Notes under the pieces: model-generated
The model's database searches: none
What the model saw: only the letters and a program-made list of their open reading frames with translations
What the model was told of the DNA's origin: nothing
Position numbers and translations under genes: made by a program
Source: Massilia sp. KIM
Lineage (GTDB): Bacteria > Pseudomonadota > Gammaproteobacteria > Burkholderiales > Burkholderiaceae_D
Assembly: GCF_002007115.1 (NCBI RefSeq)
Contig: NZ_MVAD01000003.1
Span: 372,001 to 436,000 of the forward strand
Reading direction: 5' to 3'
DNA length: 64,000 bases
Part shown: positions 37,293 through 46,381 of the stretch, one piece after another
How positions within the stretch are numbered: the stretch's first letter is position 1
How the letters are laid out: each line of letters opens with the position of its first letter

Positions 37293-38420
37293 ATGCCATC
37301 CACATTGAACATGGCGCCGCTGGCGCTGGCGGCGCTGCTCGCCGTCCATGCCAACGCCGCCGAACAGGTCGTCAAGATCGGCGTCAGCGGCCCGCTCTCG
37401 GGCGCCAACGCCTTCGCCGGCAAGGACAACGAGAACGGCGTGCGCCTGGCGATCGAGGAACTCAATGCGCAGAAGCTGCAAGTGGGCGGCAACACCCTGC
37501 GCTTCGAGCTGCAGTCCGAGGACGACGGGGGCGACCCCAAGCAGGGCGTCACCGTGGCCCAGAAGTTCGCCGACGCCGGCGTCAAGTTCGTGCTCGGGCC
37601 CTACAACTCGGGCGTCGCCATCCCCGCCTCGCGCGTCTACAACGACAACGGTATCCTGATGTCGACCGTCGGCACCAATCCCAAGATCACGGCGGCCGGC
37701 TATCCGACGGTGTTTCGCATCGTCGCCAGCGACACCCAGGTGGGCGCCTCGGTCGCCGCCTACGCGGTCAAGGAACTGAAGGTCAGGAACGTGGGCGTGA
37801 TCGACGACCGCACCGCCTTCGGCCAGGGCATCGCGATGGAATTCAAGCGCCAGGCGCAGGCCGCCGGCATGAAGGTCGCGGGCCACGAGTTCACCACCGA
37901 CAAGGCCAGCGACTTCGCCGCCATCCTCACCGCGCTCAAGGCCAAGCGCGTGGACGCCGTGTTCTACGGCGGCTACGCCCCGCAGGCCGCGCCCATGGCG
38001 CGCCAGATGAAGCAGCTCGGCCTGAACGTGCCGCTGCTGGGCGGCGACACCCTGTGCAGCCCCGAGATGGCCAAGCTGGGCGGCGCCGCGGTCGGCGAGA
38101 ACGTGCGCTGCGCCCAGGCCGGCGCGATCGTGGCCAAGCAGCCGGGCGGGCCCGCCTTCCTGGCCGCCTACAAGGCGCGCTTCAAGCGCGAGCCGGACGT
38201 CTACGCGCCTTCGTTCTACGACCAGACCAAGTTCATCGCCCAGGCCATGAAGACCGCCAATTCGCTCGACGCCGCCAAGGTCGGCCAGGCCATGCACAGC
38301 ATCAGCTACCAGGGGGTGGTGGGCACCTACGGCTACGACCCCAAGGGCAACCTGAAGAAAACCACGGTGACGGTCTACACCTTCAAGAACGGCGCCCTGA
38401 GCCCGCTGGCCAGCTACTGA
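37293..38420 (+). CDS. Branched-chain amino acid-type ABC binding protein
   Basis: A 375-residue periplasmic binding protein of the LivJ/LivK type with a Sec signal ending ANAAEQ. The start of the mature domain (VVKIGVSGPLSGANAFAGKD) and the FGQGIAMEFKRQAQAAGM region are typical. No permease or ATPase gene is adjacent, so it is an orphan receptor that must use a transporter encoded elsewhere or act as a sensor. It sits 91 nt after the AsnC-type gene on the same strand, and a shared role in amino acid handling is possible. Confidence 0.93.
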   Translation: MPSTLNMAPLALAALLAVHANAAEQVVKIGVSGPLSGANAFAGKDNENGVRLAIEELNAQKLQVGGNTLRFELQSEDDGGDPKQGVTVAQKFADAGVKFVLGPYNSGVAIPASRVYNDNGILMSTVGTNPKITAAGYPTVFRIVASDTQVGASVAAYAVKELKVRNVGVIDDRTAFGQGIAMEFKRQAQAAGMKVAGHEFTTDKASDFAAILTALKAKRVDAVFYGGYAPQAAPMARQMKQLGLNVPLLGGDTLCSPEMAKLGGAAVGENVRCAQAGAIVAKQPGGPAFLAAYKARFKREPDVYAPSFYDQTKFIAQAMKTANSLDAAKVGQAMHSISYQGVVGTYGYDPKGNLKKTTVTVYTFKNGALSPLASY

Positions 38421-38448
38421 GCATCATCCCGAGAGAGGACACCACCCC

Positions 38449-40281
38449 ATGAGCAAACGCTACACCCTCGGCGCGCTGGCCGCCGCCACCGCCCTGGCCT
38501 GCGCGCCGCTGGCGGGCGCGCATGCCGCCACCCCTGCCGCCGCCCCTGCTGCCGCCTCGTCGGCCAAGTCCGAACGCGCCGACACCCAGGCGGGCAAGGC
38601 GATCAACAAGCTGGCCGACGAATACTACGACGCCGTGGCGCGCTTCGAGCCGGTGTACGCCAGCGAAGGCGGCGACAACCGCTTCATCGACCAGCTCGGC
38701 CTGTCGGTCTCGCCCAAGAACCGCGAGCGCCAGTTCGCGCTCTACCGCGGCTACCTCAAGCGCCTGCAGGCGATCCCGCGCGACAAGCTGGGCAGCCGCG
38801 ACCAGACCAGCTACGACATCCTGAAGTTCGAGCTCGACACCGCGCTGCGCCTGGCCGCCTTCCCCGAGCACCTGCTGCCGATCGACCAGATGGTGAGCAT
38901 GCCGGTGATCCTGGCCAACTACGCCGGCGGCCAGGGCGCCCAGCCGCTGTCCACGGTCAAGGACTACAAGGCCTACCTGAACCGCCTGTCCCAGCTGCCG
39001 GCCCACATCGACCAGTCGATCGCCAACATGCGCGAGGGGATCAAGGCCGGCATCGTGCATCCGCGCGAGCCGATGCAGTCCGCCCTGCCCCAGTTCCAGC
39101 AGCTGGTCGCCAAGTCGGCCGAGGACAGCATCTTCTACACCCCAGTCAAGAACCTGCCGGCCGCCTTCCCGGCCGCCGACAAGCGCAGCCTGACGGAGGG
39201 CTACCGCAAGACCATCGCCGACAAGCTGAACCCGGCGCTGGGCCGGCTGGCGGCCTTCATCGAGAAGGAATACCTGCCGGCGACCCGCAGCACGGCCGGC
39301 TGGGGCGCGCTGCCGAACGGCGCGGCCTGGTATCAGGCGCGGGTGGCGGCGATGACCACCACCGACCTCACGCCGGACCAGATCCACGAGATCGGCCTGA
39401 AGGAAGTGGCGCGCATCCAGGGCGAGTACGCCGCCATCGGCCCGAAGATGGGCTACAGCGGCCCGGCCGCCGGCCTGCCGCGCTGGGTGTCGGAGCAGCC
39501 GAAGTACAAGCCCTTCACCTCGGACCAGCAGGTGATCGAGGTGTTCCGCGAGCTGGACGCCAAGGTGCGCACCAAGCTGCCGGCCCTGTTCACCCTGATG
39601 CCCAAGTCGCCGCTCGACCTGCGCCTGGAGCCCGAGCTGTCGCGCGCCACCGCCTCGGACCACTACACCCCGCCGGCGGTGGACGGTTCGCGTCCGGGCG
39701 TGTTCTGGTCGGTGGTGACCGATCCCAAGCAGTACGGCAGCACCGGGATGGTGACGCTCTACCTGCACGAGGGCCAGCCGGGCCACCACTTCCACATCGC
39801 GCTGGTGCAGGAACTGGGGCTGCCGAACTTCCGCAAGTTCGGCGGCAACAATGCCTTCACCGAGGGCTGGGCGCTGTATGCCGAGACCCTGGGCAAGGAG
39901 ATGGGGCTGTTCGACAAGCCGGAAGACTACTTCGGCCACCTGAACGACGAGATGCTGCGCGCCGCGCGCCTGGTGGTGGACACCGGCATGCACGCCAAGG
40001 GCTGGAGCCGCGAGCAGGGCATCAAGTACTTCCAGGAGACCCTGGGCTATTCGGAGCCGGAGGCGCGCGCCCAGATCGAGCGCTACATGGTGTGGCCGGG
40101 CCAGGCGCTGGGCTACAAGATCGGTTCGCTCAAGATCATGGAACTGCGCCAGCGCGCGCAGACGGCGCTGGGATCGAAGTTCAGCCTGCCGAAGTTCCAC
40201 GAGATCGTGCTGGGAGAAGGGACCTTGCCGCTGGCGGTGTTGGAGGCGAAGGTCGACAAGTGGATTGCCGGGTCGAAGTGA
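38449..40281 (+). CDS. DUF885 family metallopeptidase-like protein, exported
   Basis: A 610-residue protein with a Sec signal and an Ala/Pro linker. The DUF885 core has the zinc motif HEGQPGHHFH (H440) followed by NAFTEGWALYAE, which supplies a glutamate ligand; the family is related to M32-like carboxypeptidases. It follows the binding-protein gene by 28 nt and is probably co-transcribed. Expected location is the periplasm. A REPIN-like pair lies just after the stop, between this gene and the convergent M14 peptidase. Confidence 0.92.
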   Translation: MSKRYTLGALAAATALACAPLAGAHAATPAAAPAAASSAKSERADTQAGKAINKLADEYYDAVARFEPVYASEGGDNRFIDQLGLSVSPKNRERQFALYRGYLKRLQAIPRDKLGSRDQTSYDILKFELDTALRLAAFPEHLLPIDQMVSMPVILANYAGGQGAQPLSTVKDYKAYLNRLSQLPAHIDQSIANMREGIKAGIVHPREPMQSALPQFQQLVAKSAEDSIFYTPVKNLPAAFPAADKRSLTEGYRKTIADKLNPALGRLAAFIEKEYLPATRSTAGWGALPNGAAWYQARVAAMTTTDLTPDQIHEIGLKEVARIQGEYAAIGPKMGYSGPAAGLPRWVSEQPKYKPFTSDQQVIEVFRELDAKVRTKLPALFTLMPKSPLDLRLEPELSRATASDHYTPPAVDGSRPGVFWSVVTDPKQYGSTGMVTLYLHEGQPGHHFHIALVQELGLPNFRKFGGNNAFTEGWALYAETLGKEMGLFDKPEDYFGHLNDEMLRAARLVVDTGMHAKGWSREQGIKYFQETLGYSEPEARAQIERYMVWPGQALGYKIGSLKIMELRQRAQTALGSKFSLPKFHEIVLGEGTLPLAVLEAKVDKWIAGSK

Positions 40282-40340
40282 ATTGGGGCGGCCGGTGAGC
40301 CGCCAGACCCGCGGCCTTATTCCCTGCGTTACCCCCTGAA

Positions 40341-40445
40341 CGTCATCCCCGCGAAGGCGGGGATCCAAGTTTTCCTGCTGACCACCTACGTGTCACGTGA
40401 GTGGCTGCACATCGGACTTGGATCCCCGCCTCCGCGGGGATGACG
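40341..40445. repeat. REPIN-like inverted pair, copy 3
   Basis: CGTCATCCCCGCGAAGGCGG on the left and the inverse CCGCCTCCGCGGGGATGACG on the right, with a longer spacer (about 45 nt) than copies 1 and 2. The left and right units share ATCCAAGT / ACTTGGAT tails. It lies between convergent stops at 40281 and 40480. Confidence 0.8.
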
Positions 40446-40479
40446 TTTGAGGGCTGCGGGTGTAAGCGGATGATCCCGC

Positions 40480-42171
40480 TCACTTCTCGATCATGAACAC
40501 CGGATACCGCCGCCACTCCGGCTCGCGATAGCGTTCGCAATTCGCGAAGATGAAGTCCAGCACCGCCTCCTGGTTGGCCAGCAGCGCCGGATTGGCCGCC
40601 TTCCAGGCCGCGAACTTCTCCGCCAGCGCGGGCTCGGCGCGCAGCAGTTCTTCCGCGTGGTCCTCGAACACGTAGTCCGAATACGCTTCCTTCTTCTCCA
40701 GCACGCTGTTGAAGAAGCCCCAGCGGAAGAAGCTGTCGTGGGCCAGCGGCTCCAGGGTCTCCACCGCATAGCGGGCCTTGTCCTGGTCCAGCGGCACGAT
40801 GTAGTCGCCGGCGCGCAGCAGCACCTGGCCGCGGCGCTTCTCCAGGACCACCTCCTCGTGGAACATGTGGCCCTCGTAGGCGTTCGGGCGCGAAGCCACC
40901 GACACGATGTGGTAATAGCCAACTTCCTCCATGCGGTCCGCCTCGACGCGCTCCATGCGCACGCCGTTCCATTGCAGGCGCTCGATCGCCTCGCGCCACT
41001 GCTGCGGCACCACGTAGGCGCGCGGGGCGCTCACGCTCACGTCCACCGGGAAGCGGTTGTACCAGGCGATCTCGCGCTCCCAGGGGCTGCTGCGGTCGTA
41101 CCACAGGCGGGTGTACTCGCCCAGCACGCTCTTCTTGTACTTGGCTTCGTAACCCTTGAAGCGGAAGCTGTCCGGATTGGCCTCGTCCATCTTCCAGCGT
41201 ACCGGCCATTCGGCGCGCTTGCGACCCTCTTCGCGGGCGGCGCGGCGCAGGCCCTGGATGCGCTCGGCGTGCCGCACCGTGAAGGCCAGCGCGCTTTCCA
41301 CCAGCGCACGCATCGACGCGTAGCGGTCCTTGAAAGGCTTGAGCATGTGGGTCTCGGGCATGAAACCGATGGTGTGATGCAGGGCCGCGTAGCCGGTCGA
41401 GAAGCGCGCCGTCTCGAGGAAATCGGCGATGCCGTGGTCCGGGCTGTCCTTGACCGGATTGACGTAGGGGCAGGTCGGCCAGCCGCGCTGCTCCATGTCG
41501 GCGTACAGCGCCGGCAGCATCTCGCCGCGCAGGAATTCGCCCAGCGCCCCGCCCAGCTTGTCCGGCTGGGTGTGGATCAGGGTCATGGTGTAACTGTAGT
41601 CGGCGCCGTTGGAGGTGTGGGTGTCGACCATCACGTCCGGGTCCCAGGCCGTGAACAGCTGGTTGAACACCTGGGCCGTCAGGGTGTCGCACTTGACGAA
41701 GTCGCGGTTCAGGTCGAGGTGGCGGCTGTTGCCGCGAAAGCCGAACTGCTCCGGCCCGTCCTGGTTCACGCGCGAGGTGTCGGCGCGATTCAGGCTGCCG
41801 TCCACGTTGTACAGCGGGACGAACAGGAACACGGTCTTGCCCAGGGCCGCCAGGCGCTCCGGCTGCAGGCAGAAGTCGCGCACCAGGGCCATGCAGGCGT
41901 CCACGCCTTCCGGCTCGCCCGGGTGGATGCCATTGTTGTTGAAGAAGACCGGACGGCCGCTGCGCTTGATGGTCTCGCGGTCGAACACGCCGTCGCTGCT
42001 GACCACGCCCGCGTGGATTGGCACGCCGGCGTCCGACACGCCGACCTTCTCGAAACGCAGGACGTTCGGGAAGCGGCGCGCGAGGTCTTCGTACCAGGCG
42101 ATGCACTCGGCCCAGGTGGTGGTCTGGTTCAGGTTGCCCTTCTCAAAGGGCGTCTTCAATTCGTTGGACAT
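40480..42171 (-). CDS. M14-family metallocarboxypeptidase
   Basis: A 563-residue protein with no signal peptide. The M14 zinc site is visible as HPGEPE (H83, E86) with a downstream histidine in VDTHTSNGADYSY; HLDLNRDF is the substrate carboxylate-binding stretch. A C-terminal region of about 200 residues extends beyond the peptidase domain. It starts 27 nt after the histidine kinase gene on the same strand, so it may be the last gene of the response regulator / binding protein / kinase operon and a hint to the signal, such as peptides. Confidence 0.92.
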   Translation of the reverse strand: MSNELKTPFEKGNLNQTTTWAECIAWYEDLARRFPNVLRFEKVGVSDAGVPIHAGVVSSDGVFDRETIKRSGRPVFFNNNGIHPGEPEGVDACMALVRDFCLQPERLAALGKTVFLFVPLYNVDGSLNRADTSRVNQDGPEQFGFRGNSRHLDLNRDFVKCDTLTAQVFNQLFTAWDPDVMVDTHTSNGADYSYTMTLIHTQPDKLGGALGEFLRGEMLPALYADMEQRGWPTCPYVNPVKDSPDHGIADFLETARFSTGYAALHHTIGFMPETHMLKPFKDRYASMRALVESALAFTVRHAERIQGLRRAAREEGRKRAEWPVRWKMDEANPDSFRFKGYEAKYKKSVLGEYTRLWYDRSSPWEREIAWYNRFPVDVSVSAPRAYVVPQQWREAIERLQWNGVRMERVEADRMEEVGYYHIVSVASRPNAYEGHMFHEEVVLEKRRGQVLLRAGDYIVPLDQDKARYAVETLEPLAHDSFFRWGFFNSVLEKKEAYSDYVFEDHAEELLRAEPALAEKFAAWKAANPALLANQEAVLDFIFANCERYREPEWRRYPVFMIEK

Positions 42172-42198
42172 GGTTTGCGTTCTGATGGATGGAATAAT

Positions 42199-43707
42199 TC
42201 AGGCGACCGCCACCGGCGCCTCCAGCGGCAGCGCGATCGCGACGTCGGTGCCTTCGCCCGGCGCCGAGCGCACCTCGAACACGCCCTGCACCGCGTACAC
42301 GCGCTCGCGCATGCCGATGATGCCGATGCCTTCCGAGGCGCTGGCGAGGTCGAAGCCGTGGCCGTCGTCGACCACGCGGATGCGCAGCTGGCCCTTGGCT
42401 TCGTCCAGCAGCAGGCTGACGTGGGCCGAGCGCGCGCCCGAGTGCTTCATCACGTTCGACAGGGCTTCCTGGACGATGCGGTAGGCCGAGATCGCGAGCT
42501 CGTTGGGCAGGCGCGCGAAGTCGCCCTCGCTGTGCAGGTCGAAGCGGCAGCCCGAGGTGGAATCGTAGTGGCGCACCATCTCCTCGACCGCGCCGTGCAG
42601 GCCCAGCATGTCGAGCACCTCGGGGCGCAGGCGGCGCACCAGGCGGCGGCCGTTGGCGTACAGGTCGAGGGCGAGCTTGGTGATGGCCTCGGACTTGCGG
42701 CGGATCTCGTCGACCTCAGGCCCCGGCGCGGCCTTGCTGGCCAGCGCGCCGATGGCCTGGGCCTCGAGGCGGGCCGCGATCAGGGAGGCGTTCAGCTCGT
42801 CGTGGATCTCGACCGCGATGCTCTTGCGCTCGTCCTCGATGATGGAATTGACCTTCTGGATCAGCTTGCGCTTGTCGGCGTCGGCGCGCACCGCCTCGTT
42901 GCGCGAAGCCAGCAGGTCGCGGGTGCGCTCGGCCACCTTGTTCTCGAGGTCGCGCTTGGATTCGTCCAGCGCCAGCGACATGTCGCCGATCGAGGATTGC
43001 AGCTCGCCCACCTCGCCGCCGGTGGTGACAGGGAGGTTGACGCGGTAGTTGCCGCCGCGGATGGAGCGCAGCGCGCCGATCGCCTCGCGCAGCGGCACCG
43101 TGAGCGAGCGCGCCAGCACCCAGGCCAGCACGCCGGAAGCGGCCAGCGCCAGCGCGGCGATGGTGAGCTCGACCCGGAAGCGACCGGCCTGCTTGTCCAT
43201 CATGTTGGCCGGCGACATGGTCACCCGTACCCAGCCCACCACCTCGGTGGTCAGGGTCGGCGGGCGTGACACGCTGGAGGCCGAGACGTGGGGCGTGCCG
43301 TTGTCCGAGAACAGGTTGATCCACACCACCTGCTTGCGGATTGGCGCCTCGTAGTAATGCGGCTGGGCGTCGCGCGCGGATTCCGACACCACGCGCACCG
43401 CGGCGCGCCCGCTGGCGTCGATCACGTCGATACGGTAGATGCTGCTGTCGGACTGCACCAGGCCGTTGATGGTCAGGCGCAGGTCGGACAGGTTGCCCGA
43501 GATGACGTTGTATTCGCTGGTCTCGGCCAGCGCGCGCGACAGGATGCGGCCGCGCTCGGCCAGTTCCTCGGCCACTTGGGCGCGGTGCGCGTACCAGGAG
43601 TACCAGACGAAGGAAGTGAACAGGAACACCACGGGCAGCATGGTGATGAAGGCCATGCGCCGGCCGATGCCCCAGCCGCGCCAGAATCTGAGCTGTCTCG
43701 TCGCCAT
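42199..43707 (-). CDS. NarX-type membrane sensor histidine kinase
   Basis: A 502-residue kinase. Membrane segments flank a periplasmic sensor domain (about 45-170); a HAMP domain (about 195-255) and coiled coil precede HisKA_3 with the phospho-acceptor H302 in EIHDELN, and a HATPase domain with VVDDGHGFD and GIGIIGMRERV. It starts 10 nt after the periplasmic binding protein gene and is the partner of the LuxR-type response regulator at 44635-45288. The sensor may read the binding protein rather than a free ligand. Confidence 0.94.
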   Translation of the reverse strand: MATRQLRFWRGWGIGRRMAFITMLPVVFLFTSFVWYSWYAHRAQVAEELAERGRILSRALAETSEYNVISGNLSDLRLTINGLVQSDSSIYRIDVIDASGRAAVRVVSESARDAQPHYYEAPIRKQVVWINLFSDNGTPHVSASSVSRPPTLTTEVVGWVRVTMSPANMMDKQAGRFRVELTIAALALAASGVLAWVLARSLTVPLREAIGALRSIRGGNYRVNLPVTTGGEVGELQSSIGDMSLALDESKRDLENKVAERTRDLLASRNEAVRADADKRKLIQKVNSIIEDERKSIAVEIHDELNASLIAARLEAQAIGALASKAAPGPEVDEIRRKSEAITKLALDLYANGRRLVRRLRPEVLDMLGLHGAVEEMVRHYDSTSGCRFDLHSEGDFARLPNELAISAYRIVQEALSNVMKHSGARSAHVSLLLDEAKGQLRIRVVDDGHGFDLASASEGIGIIGMRERVYAVQGVFEVRSAPGEGTDVAIALPLEAPVAVA

Positions 43708-43717
43708 CGTGGCCCCG

Positions 43718-44629
43718 TCAGCGCGCCGGCGGCGCCGGGCGCGCGAACTGGCGCGCCGCGTCGGTCACCCGCAGGTCGAGCGAGCTGGCCACGCCCTCGT
43801 TGATCATGGTGCGGAAGTAGCGCGGGAACTGCGGCGGGGCCAGCTCGCCGGTGGCCACGAAGCTGGCCGCGATCTCCGCCACCTGGGTGTTGATGTCCTC
43901 GATCTCGGAATAGGTGGAGGCGAGCGCGCCCACCTTCACCATGTCGGCCGAGAAGCCGATCACGCCCTGCTTGCGGCGGTAGGTCGAGAGCAGGATGTTG
44001 CGCACGCTTTCGGTGTTGTAGACCGCGCTGTCGGGCATGGCCAGCAGCACCTCGGAGCGCGTCATGCGGTTGAGCGTGTGGTTGATGTCGTCGCCGGGCT
44101 CGAAAGGCTGGATCGCGACCTCGCCGTCGAGCACCGGGCGCAGGAAGGCGGTGTCGGGGCTGAGGATTGCGCCCACGCGCGCCTGGCGGCCGTACAGCAG
44201 CGCGGCCAGGCGCAGCTGGTCGGCCGGCGCCGGCTCGGCATACACGGCGGTGATCGACATCGCGCGGTTGCGCGGCAGGCGCGAGGTGATCGCATGCCAG
44301 ACCTGGCTCGAGGTATAGGCCGAGATCACCACGCAGTCGCAGCGGCGCGCCAGGGCGTCGCGCAGCGCGGTGGGCCCGATGGTCACGTAGAGCATGCGGC
44401 GGCGCTGGGCCAGTTCGGTGCGGAAGGCGGCGAAGGTGGGGACCAGGCGCTTGTAGAGGTCCTCGGCGATGCGGCGCGTGACCTCGGTGTCGTCGCCGGT
44501 GACGATCTGGAAGCGGAAGCCGCTCGGCTCCGGTTCGCGCTCCTTGTATTGCGCGAGCGCCGGCGCGCAGGCGAGCAGCAGGGCCAGCGCGCCGAACGCC
44601 AGCCTTGCCTGCGCCAGAAGCCTTTCCAT
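43718..44629 (-). CDS. Periplasmic substrate-binding protein of a two-component operon
   Basis: A 303-residue exported protein with a signal peptide (cleavage near APALA-QY; a lipobox-like LLAC is also present). The fold resembles PhnD/ABC_sub_bind-type periplasmic receptors: FQIVTGDDTEV at the start and the VLLAMPDSAVYN hinge region. No ABC transporter gene is nearby. Its place between a response regulator (gap 5 nt) and a histidine kinase (gap 10 nt) argues that it feeds signal to the kinase, as in TorT/TorS or similar three-component systems. The ligand cannot be read from sequence. Confidence 0.85.
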   Translation of the reverse strand: MERLLAQARLAFGALALLLACAPALAQYKEREPEPSGFRFQIVTGDDTEVTRRIAEDLYKRLVPTFAAFRTELAQRRRMLYVTIGPTALRDALARRCDCVVISAYTSSQVWHAITSRLPRNRAMSITAVYAEPAPADQLRLAALLYGRQARVGAILSPDTAFLRPVLDGEVAIQPFEPGDDINHTLNRMTRSEVLLAMPDSAVYNTESVRNILLSTYRRKQGVIGFSADMVKVGALASTYSEIEDINTQVAEIAASFVATGELAPPQFPRYFRTMINEGVASSLDLRVTDAARQFARPAPPAR

Positions 44630-44634
44630 GATCC

Positions 44635-45288
44635 TCAGGGTTCGATCAGGCCGTGCTTGACGGCCAGCAGGGTGATGCTGGCCTGGCGGTGCACGCCCAG
44701 CTTTTCCTTGATCGACTGGCTGATGTTGCTGATCGTCTTGGTCGACAGGTCCAGGCGTTCCGCGATCTCGGCGTTGGTCATGCCCTCGGCCATCAGCTTG
44801 AAGATCTCCAGGCCGCGCTCGTCGAGCTGGGATTGCGGGGTCACTTCGCCGCGCACCGCCATGCTGGCCAGGCGCGCCGCGATCTGGGGCAGGAAATACA
44901 GCTTGCCATCGCGCGCATAGCGCACCGCCGTGGCCAGGTCGGCCGGGTCGCAATCCTTGGTCACGAAGGCGTGGGCGCCGATGCGGTAGGTTTCCTTGAT
45001 GAGACTATCCTGGTCAAATTGACTCAGGAACACAATTTTTGCCTGCGGGTCACTCTTCAGAATATCTTGCGCCGCGTCCATGCCGGTCAGTTCGGTGCCG
45101 AAGCGCATGTCCAGCACGGCGACGTCGGGCCTGGTGGCGGCATACAGGGCTGTCGCTTCGTGCGGGGTCTTGGCCTGGCCCACCACCTGCATGCCGGCCG
45201 CTTCCAGCGACATGGCAAAACCGGTCATGACGATCGGATGATCGTCGGCAAGCATGACACGGATCGGGTTGCTGTTTTGTTCCGCCAT
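44635..45288 (-). CDS. LuxR/NarL-type response regulator
   Basis: A 217-residue regulator with an N-terminal receiver (D15, D16 acidic pocket, phospho-acceptor D60 in VAVLDMRFG, conserved lysine in FVTKD) and a C-terminal LuxR-type helix-turn-helix (MAEGMTNAEIAERLDLSTKT). It leads the operon with the binding protein and the histidine kinase. CCGGAGAGAAA precedes the ATG. The 316-nt region upstream is shared with the divergent TonB gene. Confidence 0.95.
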   Translation of the reverse strand: MAEQNSNPIRVMLADDHPIVMTGFAMSLEAAGMQVVGQAKTPHEATALYAATRPDVAVLDMRFGTELTGMDAAQDILKSDPQAKIVFLSQFDQDSLIKETYRIGAHAFVTKDCDPADLATAVRYARDGKLYFLPQIAARLASMAVRGEVTPQSQLDERGLEIFKLMAEGMTNAEIAERLDLSTKTISNISQSIKEKLGVHRQASITLLAVKHGLIEP

Positions 45289-45604
45289 TTTCTCTCCGGG
45301 CTATCGCAGCCGCTGACTTCTACCTACCAAAGCTTGGCACCCGGGCTTACCAGCACGCGGAAGAACCAATGTGACAAAAGGATTATTCCATACAACCGCA
45401 TGGTACGCGAGATCCCTCATCCATTCCTTGACGGCAACGCAACAAAGCGGGCTCACACATCCAGTAACAATAATTCCAACTAAACGCTTTACAGAGTTCT
45501 ATGAGCTAGCATATATTAATTCCAACAGAGCGCAGTTTGTACTTCCAACCGGTAACACAAGCTCAGCCTGCACCACGCCGAGCGCAATAAGAAAGGAGTT
45601 GGCC
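45289..45604. other. Low-GC intergenic region between response regulator and TonB
   Basis: A 316-nt divergent intergenic stretch with clearly lower GC than the window. It contains the promoter-like sequence at 45488-45517 and no convincing gene; an in-frame extension of TonB upstream to 45371 is not supported. Confidence 0.6.
45488..45517 (+). promoter_or_regulatory. Candidate sigma70 promoter of the TonB gene
   Basis: TTTACA (-35) and TATATT (-10), each five of six consensus bases, are separated by 18 nt and lie 88 nt upstream of the TonB ATG. An AAGGAG ribosome site precedes the start. Confidence 0.6.
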
Positions 45605-46264
45605 ATGCACTTCTCTCATCTGAACGACGGCGCCGGCGGCAAGGCAGGCCGGTTTGCCGTGGTGGCGGGACTGCACGTGCTGGTGGCGATGGGCGTCATC
45701 CACACGATGAATTCCAAGTCGATCACCATGCCGGCACTGCTCGAAGACACCTTGGTCTGGGTCAAGCCGGACATCACGCCCCCGCCTCCGCCGCCCGATC
45801 CGCCGACACCGCGGCCCCAGACCGCGCCACGCGAGATCGTGGTGCCCGAACCCGAGGTGCGGGTCGCCGAGCCGCCGCCCGAGCCGACCGTCACCGCCAC
45901 CACCGAGCCGCAGCCGGCCGAGCCGGCGCAGTCGGCGCCGGCGGAAGTCGCGCCCGCCGCCCAGGCGTCCAGCAACAACGGCCAGATGCGCAGCGCGGTG
46001 CTGGCCGACGCCAACGGCTGCGCCAAGCCCGAGTACCCGGCGCGCGCCGCCCGCAACGGCGAGACCGGCACCGTGACCCTGGCCCTGCTGGTCGGCGCCG
46101 ATGGCCGCGTGCAGGATGCGCGGGTCCAGTCCTCCAGCGGCTCGCGCGACCTGGACCGCGCCGCGATCAACGCCCTGAGCCTGTGCCGCTTCCAACCGGC
46201 CATGAACAATGGCGTGGCCGAACCCGGATGGGGACAGATCGCCTACGTCTGGACACTCGAATAG
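45605..46264 (+). CDS. TonB-family energy transducer
   Basis: A 219-residue protein with one N-terminal membrane helix (about 15-33), a long proline-rich periplasmic spacer (PPPPPPDPPTPRPQ and following) and a C-terminal TonB domain with YPARAARNGETGTVTL and the family pattern near DARVQSSSGSRDLD. TonB passes proton-motive energy from ExbB/ExbD to outer membrane receptors. No exbBD genes are adjacent. The ATG at 45605 follows AAGGAG. An intrinsic terminator lies just downstream. Confidence 0.93.
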   Translation: MHFSHLNDGAGGKAGRFAVVAGLHVLVAMGVIHTMNSKSITMPALLEDTLVWVKPDITPPPPPPDPPTPRPQTAPREIVVPEPEVRVAEPPPEPTVTATTEPQPAEPAQSAPAEVAPAAQASSNNGQMRSAVLADANGCAKPEYPARAARNGETGTVTLALLVGADGRVQDARVQSSSGSRDLDRAAINALSLCRFQPAMNNGVAEPGWGQIAYVWTLE

Positions 46265-46281
46265 CCCGTTTTCCCCTTTCC

Positions 46282-46314
46282 CCCGCCCCGCTTCCAGCCC
46301 GGCGGGTTTTTTTT
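46282..46314 (+). terminator. Intrinsic terminator after TonB gene
   Basis: CCCGCC and GGCGGG arms with a 13-nt loop, followed by eight T residues (46307-46314), 17 nt after the TonB stop. Confidence 0.75.
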
Positions 46315-46381
46315 CGCCTGCCGACGGACCCCAGATGCTCCGCGGCCCAGCATCCGACAACAATAACGAGGAGAGAGAAGC

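Noticed and set aside
45371..45604. In-frame upstream extension of the TonB gene
   Set aside because: The extension crosses a good promoter, has lower GC and lies before the AAGGAG site and the normal TonB N-terminus.
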